Shown: positions 1 to 10,371 of the stretch, one piece after another
Layout: each line of letters opens with the position of its first letter
Numbering within the stretch: position 1 is the first letter of the stretch
Assembly: GCA_036936605.1 (NCBI GenBank)
Contig: JAUPFV010000005.1
Location: 188,850,958-188,914,957, forward strand
DNA length: 64,000 nucleotides
Reading direction: 5' to 3'
DNA from: Limnanthes douglasii subsp. nivea
Lineage: Eukaryota; Streptophyta; Magnoliopsida; Brassicales; Limnanthaceae
The notes under the pieces: generated by a model
What the model was told of the DNA's origin: nothing
Databases searched by the model: none
What the model saw: only the letters and a program-made list of their open reading frames with translations
Program-made: the position numbers and the translations under genes

Positions 1-95
1 TAAAATCATATTTTAATAAATATTGATAAAACCTATTTTACACTGTACTTGTTTATAAATTATATCCGTTTTTGTACCGATGGGTATAAACCTCA

Positions 96-104
96 TTTTA
101 ATTT
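96..104. repeat. 9-bp target-site duplication, left copy
   Basis: TTTTAATTT lies directly before the left inverted repeat of the element at 105-1539. The identical 9-mer follows the right inverted repeat at 1540-1548. A 9-bp duplication is the usual footprint of Mutator-like transposases. Confidence 0.85.
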
Positions 105-933
105 GGGCACGGCTAAAATGAGACCCTTTTTTTTATAGTGAGACCTCAAATCTTGATTTTTTCTGAAAACGTGAAATTACCAAAATGCCACTAGATATAA
201 AAACCATAATTTTTTGGACATTTCATTTTTTCCTCCTCTCCTCTCTCTCTCTTCTCTACTTTTCTCTCTAATTTTCATAAAAACCCCAAAAATCCATAAA
301 CCCATTAACTCAAAAAACAATAAATTCAACTATAAATCCTAGGTTTTAAAGCTCAAACCCATACATATTTACTATCTTTTTCTTCTCTCTCAACTACCTA
401 TCTCTCTAATATTCAGCATAAACCCATAAACCCATGAACTTAAAAAAACAAAAAATCATCTCTAAATATATGGCTTTGAGAAAAAATTATATTTTTACAT
501 AAATTCACACCTTTTCGTGCGCCGTTTCGAACATTCGTGCGTGAATTTGGCCGAAATCACGCATGTTCGTGCATGAATTTGGTCAAATCTTTGCGCTTTT
601 ATGCCGAATTTTGTCAAATTTTTGCGCTTTCATGCCGAATTTTGTCAATTCAAAATACTATTCCATGCCGAATTTCGCCAATTGAAAACACTTTCATGCC
701 GAATTTAGCGTGTATATTCTTACAATTTACGTTTGTTTTTACAATTCAATAATTATATAAAATGTAGTAAAAAGAATTATATAAATATATGATTATTAAT
801 TTATAAAAAATTATATAAATTATAAATTATATAAGAAATTATATAAATTATAAATTATTAGAAATTTGAATTGATTATAATTATAATATATAATTATAAT
901 TATTATAAATTATTATAAATTATTAGAAATTAT

Positions 934-936
<3 letters not shown>

Positions 937-965
<29 letters not shown>
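937..965. repeat. (TA)n microsatellite
   Basis: About 14 uninterrupted AT dinucleotides inside the Mutator-like element, at the edge of an AT-only stretch (735-970) made of TATAAATTAT-type words. Confidence 0.95.
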
Positions 966-968
<3 letters not shown>

Positions 969-980
969 AAAAAAGAATAG

Positions 981-1074
981 ACATTTCCACGCACGACTGT
1001 TCGTGGAAATGTCAAGATGCACGCATGCTCTTGCGTGCATCTGTCTATTTCCACGCACGATCGTGCGTTGAAAT
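981..1074. repeat. Three consecutive near-perfect hairpins
   Basis: Three palindromes stand side by side. The first, 981-1012, has 11-bp perfect arms (ACATTTCCACG). The second, 1015-1042, has 11-bp perfect arms (AGATGCACGCA). The third, 1047-1074, has 14-bp arms with one mismatch (ATTTCCACGCACGA). Arms 1 and 3 share the word ATTTCCACGCACGA. The segment is CpG-rich compared with its AT-only surroundings. Confidence 0.9.
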
Positions 1075-1539
1075 GCCTGTTTCAGAATACCCACATGTAA
1101 ATTTCAAACGTGGTTTTTACGGGGTCAAATCCAGCAAAACTTATACCAAATTGAAGCCAACGATCTAATTAAGCATATACATATAATCAAACAACCAAAC
1201 AACAATTACAAGTAGGGGAAAATTCGATTTTTATATCCGAAAAATAAACTCTAAATATCACTACAAATATAGATCCAAATTTTTAAAAAATAGCACAATG
1301 GTGTAGAGAATTCATACTTTAACAAGTCTATGCAGTTGGATTTTAAATATCTATCATTTTCAAATGTTGGGTTAGAGAGAGTTAGGGTTTTCGAAGAAAG
1401 AAAATTGTAGAATTTAGGAATTTTTGTATTTATATCGATGGCATTTTTGTAAATAAGAGGGGTCTCGTTATAGCCAAGTCAGGTCTCACTATAACCGGGT
1501 CTCGCTATAAAGAAAACGGATCTCATTTTAGCGTAGCCC

Positions 1540-1548
1540 TTTTAATTT
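1540..1548. repeat. 9-bp target-site duplication, right copy
   Basis: TTTTAATTT, identical to 96-104, abuts the right end of the Mutator-like element. Confidence 0.85.
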
Positions 1549-1876
1549 TGCACATAACCTGCAATTTTGATAGCGATAAAAAACCGTACATAAAAATAAG
1601 TTTAATTTAATAGGAAGACAAAAAAACCCATACACATATTTGTTACTTTTGAGTCATTTTGTCGTCAACGTAAATGGTTGTTGTTTGTTTGCAATCACAC
1701 AAGGAGGTGGCCCGATAGCGTTAACATAAAGAACACATATAAAATATAAAGAGAATTTATACATGGCGTGTTTTAATTTGGTAATTCTTTTCATTTTATT
1801 AAATAAACTCATACGTGTCGGAATTCAATTCAGTAATTAATTTCAAATTATTGGTTGGAAATCATGCGAAGTAATA

Positions 1877-2170
1877 GTTTTTTGACACTGGTCGTAGTCG
1901 TGCCACTAAATTTCTTTTGTCTCAAAACGAGAAAATGAAATCGTTATATTTTAATCACTCGCGTGATATAAATTGCTAAGAGAGTGACACGTGTCATTCC
2001 AATGTACCCTTTCAAATTATATATACGATCATCCCTTTAATCCTATTCAAAATACCCATCTTTACTACTCTACTTTATTTACTTCAACTTTTTACTTTTT
2101 ACTCTAATTTTTTACTCGAATATATTTATCGTGTTTATTTTTTACCACATTTATTTACTTACCCACTGTT
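1877..2170 (+). repeat. Left terminal inverted repeat of MuDR-type element
   Basis: Matches the reverse complement of 8821-9112. Shared landmarks are AATGTACCCT, TATACGATCAT, CCTATTCAAAATACCCAT, ACTACT(C/T)TA and TTTATTTACTTCAAC. A single copy of the 127-bp internal unit is present, against two on the right. The strongest match is 2010-2170. The outer 100 bp is looser. Confidence 0.8.
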
Positions 2171-2643
2171 AAGCTTAATTGGTCTCATTTAATATTTAAA
2201 AACCGGATCTGTTTATATTTATAACCATTTAAATATTAACCAAACCCTATTTGATTTTACCATATTAATTACTTACCCAAATCAACATTTTACCCTAACT
2301 CATCAACAAATAATAAGACCCTAGCCGTTAATTAGATTTCACCCCTAGCATAGAATCCTAATATTTTCCCTCTCAATTTCTAAACCTGGAACCGGAAAGA
2401 ACAAACGAGACGACACCTGTTCTCCCCAGTCACTCACTATTTTTTCCCCAAAATTTGCAATTTCATTAAATCAATCAACGACATTCGCTCTCTCACTCAC
2501 TTTCGTTTTCAACCCTTTCCGTCTCACAATCCCAAACCCTGTATCCCACTTTCCCTATCTTCAATCTCTAAGTCTGTATCTATTTTTTGAAGCCTAAATT
2601 TTGAACCCTAATAGTTTCGAATCAAAGCTTTGGTTAGGGCTAC

Positions 2644-5600
2644 AATGACGAAAGCTTCCTACCAAGGTAAGCTTCATACGATACTTTCTATTTTTTGTTT
2701 ATTTTTAAGATTCACAGTTTAGTTTCTTATTCATTCGTGTTCTAACTTATCTTTTTTTTAAATCTCAGTTGTTAACACACATCTTTTCGTTGTGGAGTAC
2801 CATTACGATGGGAAGATTAAATGGAAGAAGGTTCTGAAATATGTTGGAGTGAAATCGACGACTATTGACTACTTCAACCTAAATATGTTTTCTATCTTGG
2901 AGATGCATGATAATTACTCATTGGCCGACGCAGCGGGCACTGGTGGCCACTTCCAGTTTGCGTACAAGCTCCCTCCTGTAAGTCAGAAAATTGATCCTAT
3001 TAACAGTGATGCAGACGCATAATCAGTAAAACAAAAGTTGGATGAAACCAGGTTAGTTAGCATATATTTAGATATGACACCTCGCTTAGAAATGATGGCT
3101 CCTACGAAAAGAAAAATAAACCCATGAAAAGTTCCCGTAGTCGATGTAAAAGGCACCATTAGCATCATACTTAGGAGAGAACCTAACGATTTTTGTTTAG
3201 GTCACGGTGGAAATGATGCTCGACATGATGTTAATGAAAACCCTGCTGCTAAAAATGAGGGTGTAGGAAATAATGCTGAAAATGAGGGTACCTAATCCTG
3301 TTGAAAATAATGTGGATGTTGATTCTGATGAAGCTTTTTGAAGCATTTGTAGATGAACTGTATGATGATTTGTACCCAAATAGAACTGGTTGTGATAAGA
3401 CTATTGAAGGTCCTGGATAAATTGATAGTTTAGGTGGTAAGGGTGATAGTGATGATGATGTGGGTGTGTTGATGTATGTGTTGATGCGGTAGAGAATGTC
3501 ATTAACATTGATGTGAATTTTGTCTTACATGGTTAAGATGAGGGTGTAGAGGGTAGTATAGATGGTTTAAAGTGTGCTGCAGATATTGATGTTGAGGGTA
3601 GTTTAGAGGGTGAGGTAGTAAAAGGTGGTTTAGATGGAGCTCGTGTGGATGCTGGTATAGAAAATAAGGGTGGTTAAGAGGATGAAGGAGAAGAGACTGG
3701 TATATATCATGAGTGTTGAGGGTTTTTATGGTGTTGTAGATGATGATGTGGGGGATGGTGAAGATGATGATGGTGTAGAGGGGGGTGCAAATATTCTATG
3801 TGATGGCTGTGATATACAGGGAGGTGCGGATATTGGTTGTCATGTACAAGGGGGTGCACATGAGGGTGCACATGGGGGTGCATGTCATGCTGAAGGTATT
3901 GGTGATGTAGATGATGCCCGTGATGTACACGGGGGTGTATATATTGGTTATGATGTACATGGGGGTGTACATGGGGATGCACATGGGGATACTAGTCATG
4001 CTAAAGATACTGGTGATGCAGATCAATGTGTATATGATGGTTCTGATGAACTGGGGGGTTCTGGTCATGCTAAAGGTAGTGGTGATGCAGATCAATGTGC
4101 AGATGATGGTTGTGATGAACAAGTGGGTGTTGGTCATGCTAAAGGTACTGGTAATGCAGATCAATGTGTAGACGATGATTGTGATGAACATGGTGGTGCA
4201 GTGGATGCTGAAGGTGTTGGTCCAGGTCTTAATGTAGAGGCTGGTTCACAGGCAGGTGATGGCCTAGAATGCATTGCACCTTCTTTATTCTCTGATGTTG
4301 ATGTGATGCAGTTTGATGAAGTTCCGGATTAGCCAGCATATCATGTTGAGTCTTGTGGTAACTCAGTTGACACTGCCGATAACAATTACGGTCCAGCAGA
4401 GTATAGCCAAACTGAAAGTGACGATGACGACATTCAGACCACCCACGGAGTTGAAGTATCTTCAATTAAAAATTGGTCTTGAATTAAGTTCATCCAAAAC
4501 TTTTAAAGAGGCCGTCAAAGAATACAACATCAAACAGTGTCTCAATGTGAAGGTGTACAAGAACGATAAGATGCTGTTAAGTTATAAGTGTAGCGAGTTA
4601 GTGTGTAAATGGTTTATTTGGGCTTCTTGCCAAGGTTGTGCCCCTACGTGGAGGATAAAGACTCTTAACGACAACCATACCTGTGTTCTTTCTCACCTTA
4701 ACAGATACATTAACGTGTAATGGATTGTAAAACATTACTTAAGACAATGGCAAGCTGATCCCGATTGGTCTGTAAAAAGTTTGATGGCAGAGTTGGCGAA
4801 GGATTTTTAGTGAAGATCACTAGAGCGAAGGCTTACCGTGTGAAGTTGAGAGCTCTTAATACAATTTTGGATGATGACAAAATTCAGTTCATGAAGCTAC
4901 GACAGTATGGTGAAGAACTTTTACGTACCAATCGAGGGTCTACGGTTGCTGTCAAATGCAATAATTCGGTGTTCGAAAGAGTTTATGTGTGTCTAGACGG
5001 GTTGAATAAGGGGTTTGATGTTGGTTGTAAGCCTGTACTTGTATTAGATGGCTGCTTTCTGAAAGGTCCTTTTGGGGGAGAACTGCTTGTTGTTGTTGTT
5101 GTTGTTCCTGTTGACGCAAACGACCACATGTATCCCCTTGCTTGGGAAGTGGCAGAAAGTGAAAATAAGTAATCTTGGCAGTGGTTTTTAGAGCCGTTAG
5201 CTAGTAATATTAACATCCAAAATCAAGGCAACTTCACTTATATTTCAGACAAGCAAAAAGGACTTGTTCCAGCATTGAAGGAATTATTCTTAAATGCAGA
5301 ACATCGGTTTTGTGCTCGACATCTATACCTAAATATAAAGAAGGTATTCTATAGAAAAGAGGAACACGTATTATTTTGGGCTTGTGTGAGGTCATCATTT
5401 ATTATTGAATTTGAGTTTCACATGGAAGAGATGAAAATGTGCAACGCAGCTTGTCATGAATGGCTAGCACAAAATTCGTCGTCTGAGTGGAGCAGAGCTC
5501 ATTACAGAGAAGATAACAAGGGTTTCATGCAAACATCAAATCTGGCAGAAACGTTTAACTCGATTATCTTGGACTATAGGTCTGAAGGGGTGATAAGTTT

Positions 5601-7309
5601 GTTGGAGGGTATAAGGGAGCAGACAGTGCGTAAGATTGTAAAGAAACTGAGCCAATTACCAAAGTGGGATCAACTAATTTGTCCATCTGTTAATAAATAA
5701 CTTACCAAGAATTACAAGCTTGCTGGTGACTGCAATGTTCTTCATTCTGGTGGACCAAAATTTCAGGTTGAAGAGAGTAGGGTCCAATATAATTTCATGG
5801 TTGACTTGGAAGCATGGGAATGTGCTTGCCGTAAATGGCAGCTATCCGGCATTCCATGTAGCCATGTTGTTGCCTGTATTTGGTTCATCAATGGCAACCC
5901 GGTGGATTACGTGTCTAAGTGGTTCAGTGTGGCTATACAGAAGGCCATATATACTAATATAGTTAACCCAATTAATGGATACCAGCGTTGGCCGATCAAC
6001 CATCTACACTCTGTCCAGCCTCCACCGGTTAAGATAGTACGAGGAAGACGGAAAACTGCTAGGAGGAGGGATCCTTCCGAGAGACTACAAACTCATTTGT
6101 AAGAGATATCAGGAGTGAGAAGGTTGTCTCGAAATTACCATACACCCCGATGTTCCAACTGTAAGGCAGCAGGACATAACAAAAGAAAGTGCACCTCTAC
6201 TCCCGGTCAAGCAAGTGTTGCAGCCATTTCTACAACCAATACTCCTTCTGCACCGATAAGTCATCTATAATACCGTTGTATATATTTAATATAATGTTAT
6301 GATTACCTATTTGTGATAGTTTTGATATTTATGACACTTGCAATTTGTTATTTGTTGATGTTGTCTCTTCTTTGTAACAGGTTGAAGCCACAACCCCAAC
6401 ACCTACTGTTCAAACTCCAAGATCTACTGGATTCCCGGTAAGTTTGAGATGCTTGTGATTTTATTTTCATGGTTGTTGGGATGCTTATGCTTGTGGTGTT
6501 TGTCTTTTTTTAGTTTTCATCTTGGTTGAATGAGTTACTTGTGACTTTATTGCTGGTTTGATGTTACCTATTTTCTAACAGTATGAAGGAGCCTCTTTAG
6601 GGAGTCAAGGCACATTAATGCCTGATGTAAGTTTTGTCTCTTAGTGTGCTCTAAATTTATTTTTAGAGATATTAATATTTGTGGTCCAGTTGGTGGAGCT
6701 GGACAGTGTGGTCCTTTGTTTTTGGTAGTCTCATTACTTTAAATTTTACATTAATATCTTTTTGGTTTGTGTGTGTGTGAGCAGGGTAGTATGATCCACT
6801 ATTTTGAAAGAAGGGACAACTCTTTGGCCAGACACACTACCCCACCGGTAAGATTCCTACACTTTATCTATTAAAGTGATTTTGTGATTTTGGCCATTAT
6901 CTTGCAAACTTTTAGTTTTATAATATATTTTAAATTACATGCTTGTACTACTCTATATTCCTCTCAAAATAGCATAAGTTCACCACATAGTGATTGGGTC
7001 AGTGGTGGAATTATGCAAGCGTACAAGGAGGCTCTTAAGGTGCAAATCGTAGGTAAAAAGAGGAAGCTACCTCAAACAGTTGCAGGTCATTTCAAGCAGC
7101 CTAGGGTAGGTGGACCTTTATCATATGCACCTCATTTTTCCGCTACGGTAACACATGGTGCTGCAGCATCTCCTAGTGGGTCTGTATCAGCAGCTTCTGG
7201 TGGATCCACCGAAAACTCGGGCAATAAGGCAGTGGCAATTGGTGGTTCACAGGCGTCAGTGGAAGGTAGTGGTAACCATGTTGTTAATATTACCCAACCA
7301 AAAGATTAA
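2644..7309 (+). pseudogene. MULE (MuDR A-type) transposase, broken
   Basis: Transposase for the surrounding element. Exon 1 is 2644-2665 (MTKASYQ), intron 2666-2768 (GTAAGC...CTCAG), and exon 2 continues in frame (VEYHYDGKIKWKK), a PB1-like N-terminus of plant MULE proteins. Next come an acidic repeat region (3670-4332), a MULE DNA-binding domain (4440-4720, FKEAVKEYN...HTC) and a catalytic core (4760-5700). The core includes VLDGCFLKGPFGG and later FCARHLYLN. A SWIM finger follows (5800-5900, CACRKWQLSGIPCSHVV), then a CCHC knuckle (6150-6195, CSNCKAAGHNKRKC). The tail is split by three or four short GT-AG introns and ends at TAA 7309. Stops interrupt the frame at least near 3022, 4720, 4810, 5172 and 5700, each inside conserved sequence. 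The domain order is certain; exact exon limits in the tail are my inference. Confidence 0.88.
3997..4203 (+). repeat. 69-bp coding tandem repeat in transposase linker
   Basis: Three head-to-tail 69-bp copies start at 3997, 4066 and 4135 with CATGCTAAAG. Each encodes a 23-residue acidic unit centred on HAKGTGDADQC and CDE. Shorter, more diverged Gly/His/Asp repeats (VHGGVH, GAHGGA) fill 3790-3990. The repeat sits between the PB1-like and DNA-binding parts, where an acidic linker is common. The array stays open for 220 codons although the rest of the gene is broken. Confidence 0.85.
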
Positions 7310-8689
7310 CTTAAAGAGTTTTTTTTGTTACTTTGAAAGGTATTTTGTGTAGACTGCCTATGTTCTGGGTCTTTTTGGTAATGTGCTGTATGTTATACAC
7401 AAGTTATGGTTTCTCTATTTTAAGGTATTGTATGTTGTTGTTTAAGCACTCAAGACTTAATTTCACGGTTTATGTAATAACCATACAATTTATGGGCTAA
7501 ATTTTTGTACTCTTTTCTCTTTGTTTGTGGGTTGTTCATGTTGGTATGAAACTTTAAGTATCTGGTTTTGTTTAATCATAATTTTGTTTGTGGTTTTGTT
7601 GATGTTGGTATGAAAATTTAGCTGGCAGTATGTTGTAAAATGAATGCTATTCATTTCTCTTAGTTCATACTTTTCACAACCATTGTACTAGTGAAACCCT
7701 TGATGATGTTTCTGGTTTTATTGGTGGTTCTGGAACAATTTATTTGTTCATCTGCTGCTTCTGTAAATTTTTTGAGATCAAGTTACTTAGGTTGCAACAA
7801 ATATCTCAATTTAATTTGCATTTTATTTACGTCAAATACAATCCCAAAATAATTCATCACAACAAAAACCAAAACCAAAACAACAAATTTCATTTTAATC
7901 ACAATTCCATTCAACATAATTGAAATTAACTTTCATAATTCAAGAGACACACAAAATAATTCACCTATACCTATACATAATTCTTTAAATACATAGACTA
8001 AAAACACACAATTAACAACAAACAACTAGACATATAATAAGAACCCTAATTGTCCAGTTCTTTCTTTGAATTTCTGCTTCCATCTTTCCACGTTGCTTTA
8101 ATAGACCGTTAATCACGAACTGTGACCTAGTATTAACCACTAGATCGATCCATCTAAATTATTTACAGTATTGATCTTTCTGATAAAGAAAAATCGGTTA
8201 AGAGAAGACAAAATACAATAACCATTGAAGTCAGCAACAATGTGGTTCACTGTAAAATAAAACTTACCCTGTAATTACAACATCTACTGAATCTTCAGCC
8301 AGGATTTGGGACTGTCCACGATGTTTTTGTTATGCTTGGTAGCCCACGTTCACAAAACCCTAAATTAAACGGGTGTTTTGAGGTACTAGACGAGGAGGAC
8401 ATTGTAAGGTTGGTTGGAGATAGATAATGCGATACAAAATGAGATTAAGAGTTTGTATAAAAGAGGCAAATCGATTTAGTAGATAGGAGAAGAAAAGAAT
8501 TAGGGTTTTAAATAACTCACGAAGGTGGCTATGGTGAAGAAGAGAATTAGGGTTTTAGAGAAGTAAGGAAGCTTGATATGGCAAAGAAGGGAATTAGGGT
8601 TTTAAAGAAGTAAGGAAACTTGATATGGCAAAGAAGGGAATTAGGGTTTGAAACAAGATAGGAAGCAGTTATATGGAGTAAATGGTTAA
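7310..8689 (+). other. MuDR-type element, 3' non-coding part
   Basis: No ORF with recognisable similarity lies between the transposase stop and the right TIR. A second gene like maize mudrB might be expected here but is not visible. T-rich 3'-UTR-like sequence (7310-7800) is followed by AT-rich DNA. Three 47-bp tandem copies at 8498-8651 carry GAATTAGGGTTTTA plus AAGAAG. Confidence 0.5.
8498..8651. repeat. 47-bp tandem repeat, about 3 copies
   Basis: GAATTAGGGTTT recurs at about 8498, 8544, 8591 and 8638, with TAAGGAA(G/A)CTTGATATGG between the later copies. It lies just inside the right TIR of the MuDR-type element. Confidence 0.85.
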
Positions 8690-9112
8690 GGAGTTGGGTT
8701 AACAGTAGGTAAGTAAATATATGTGGTAAAAAGTAAAAATGGTTAATCTATTTGAGTAAAAAGTAAAATGCTGAAGTAAATAAGATAAAGTAGTAAAAAT
8801 GGGCATTTTGAGTAGGATTAAAAGAGGGTTAACGGTGGGTAAGTAAATATGTGGTAAAAAGTAAAGATGGTTAATCTATATGAGTAAAAGTAAAATGTTG
8901 AAGTAAATAAGATAAAGTAGTAAAAATGGGTATTTTGAATAGGATCAAAGGAATGATCGTATATGCAACTTGGAGGGTACATTGACATATGTCAGCTTCT
9001 TGTTAATTTGCACGCATTAGTGGCAAAAAAAACGCAGCGATTTCAAAAAATAGTAACTCGTTTTAGAGACGAAAAATACCTAATGACACGAACGCAACAG
9101 GTGTCAAACCCC
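8690..9112 (-). repeat. Right terminal inverted repeat with internal duplication
   Basis: Reverse complement of the left TIR. The unit running from GGGTTAAC(A/G)GT to TTTTGA(G/A)TAGGAT is present twice in tandem (about 8693-8820 and 8821-8947, roughly 127 bp each). The left TIR has one copy, so the right TIR is longer. Confidence 0.8.
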
Positions 9113-9976
9113 GATAACTTAACTATCTTTTAGCCCAAATCATTATATTAGAACTCATACATGTCGGATTTCAATTCCGTAACTCATCTCATTTCATTAA
9201 ATGAATATGAGTCCGATTTCAATTCCGTAATTCATTTCATTTATCAAATGACAATGATTTGATAGTAGGCAAAGGTGTAAATAAGATCTAATAACAAGAA
9301 TATAAATAAATAAAGTATTTTAGTGGGAGAAGGTGAAGAAGATAAATATTTACTAATGAAAAAGATTTTATTTTTTAGGATGCATCTTTACATATATTTT
9401 GAAGATAAATATTTATTAATGAAAAAGATTTTATTTTTTAGGATGCATCTTTACATATATTTTTAGGATGCATCTTTATATTTATATATATAGTTTTAAG
9501 TGGTTATCCAGGTAGTTGATGATTATATTTTTATATGTGGATATAATTTTTAATATAAATAAATATTTTGATGTAATATAAATGTTATTATTTTTTATCG
9601 TTATTATTTGGAGCTCTTTTAATCTCGATGGGAAGATTAAATACGATTTAATAATTAATTTTTATTGAAAGGGGAAACAGTATTTAAATTTTAAGTTCTT
9701 GCTTATGCTTCATAATTTTTTTTTTATGGTTTAGATTGTTCGACGTGGTAGCATCGTATTTTATGTTTAGATCAAAAATGGTAAGTCCTTCGGTCTTAAC
9801 ATAGTTGTCCATGTACAACTAGAATATTCAGCAGTTACTGTGACCCCAGCTTCCTTAGGTGAAAGTCTTGGTTGGGGAGTTACCCGGAATGCTATCAAGA
9901 TATTAGTATTTTTGGTTTCATACTCAAGTATATAATAAGTCAATTTGTAATAAAAACTAGGAAAATCAAATCCTAT
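9113..9976. other. AT-rich spacer with a 64-bp tandem duplication
   Basis: No gene. At 9337-9465 a segment carrying AATGAAAAAGATTTTATTTT and GGATGCATCTTTACATAT is duplicated almost exactly, with a third partial GGATGCATCTTTA. Direct repeats of TTCAATTCCGTAA (9171 and 9216) echo the sequence left of the MuDR-type element at 1828. Confidence 0.7.
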
Positions 9977-10340
9977 TGATACCTTATATGATTATATTCC
10001 ATAAAGATATGATCTCCACTTGATTATTTTTTTATTTTCTTTTTCATAACTATATAAAGTTAGTAGATGAGATTAATGTTATTTGTAAGTATAAGGGATC
10101 ATATTGTAATTTATTTATTTTGTATAATTGATTGAGTTAAAGTCTACTAGTGTTCCAATAAATAGGACGAAGATTACATTAATAAAAGACCCGACTTTCA
10201 CTTCTTAAAATTAGCTATACTCTGTGATTTTTTTTACATGAGAACTTAAATACTTTCATTCTCTCTTTATACTTTCACTCTCTTTGTAAAAGAACAAACT
10301 CAATTCAATCTTTATATAAGAAAACCTTTTACACCCAACA
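9977..10340 (+). repeat. 5' LTR of Tat element 1
   Basis: Runs TGATACC...CACCCAACA. It shares long colinear matches with 19728-20057, for example TATAAAGTTA, ATAAGGGATCATA, GAGTTAAAGTCTAC/CAGTTAAAGTCTAC and CTTTCACTTCTT. U5 ends CTTTTACACCCAACA directly before the PBS. Confidence 0.88.
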
Positions 10341-10359
10341 TTGGCGACCACAATGGGCG
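10341..10359 (+). promoter_or_regulatory. Primer-binding site of Tat element 1
   Basis: TTGGCGACCACAATGGGCG directly follows the LTR terminal CA. It resembles the TGGCGACTCCACTGGGG-type tRNA complement used by Tat/Ogre elements. The tRNA identity is inferred. Confidence 0.7.
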
Positions 10360-10371
10360 ATAGTAAGGTAC

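Larger units (their letters stand above)
105..1539. mobile_element. Non-autonomous Mutator-like element with long TIRs
   Basis: The left end (GGGCACGGCTAAAATGAGAC) and the reverse complement of the right end (GGGCTACGCTAAAATGAGAT) match closely. The match continues with gaps for about 120 bp, through a shared tract around AAAATGCCA...GATATAAA. Exact 9-bp direct repeats flank both ends. The 1435-bp interior has no transposase ORF. It holds CT-rich sequence, copies of a TGCCGAATTT word (600-710), a TA microsatellite and three strong hairpins. It was presumably moved in trans by a MuDR-type transposase. The decayed element at 1877-9112 has a different TIR, so it is not its direct parent. A Pack-MULE carrying a captured gene fragment is possible, but no gene fragment is recognisable. 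Confidence 0.82.
1877..9112 (+). mobile_element. MuDR-type DNA transposon, decayed
   Basis: About 7.2 kb bounded by long inverted repeats. Left 1877-2170 reads inward from a TTTGACAC-containing end. Right 8690-9112 is its reverse complement with many differences. Inside is a transposase gene on the plus strand (2644-7309) with the MULE DNA-binding, DDE-type and SWIM zinc-finger parts in order. The transposase has several in-frame stops, so this copy cannot be autonomous. No clean 9-bp duplication is visible at the inferred ends. Outside them, direct repeats of an ACTCATAC(G/A)TGTCGGA word occur at 1805-1837 and 9152-9184. Confidence 0.8.

Noticed and set aside
537..752. 71-codon ORF in the Mutator-like element
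   Set aside because: It runs through repeated TGCCGAATTT words; the peptide is a by-product of the repeats and has no domain character.
3707..4191. His-rich and Met/Ile-rich ORFs on both strands of 3700-4190
   Set aside because: They are shadows of the 69-bp and shorter repeats that encode the acidic transposase linker on the plus strand.
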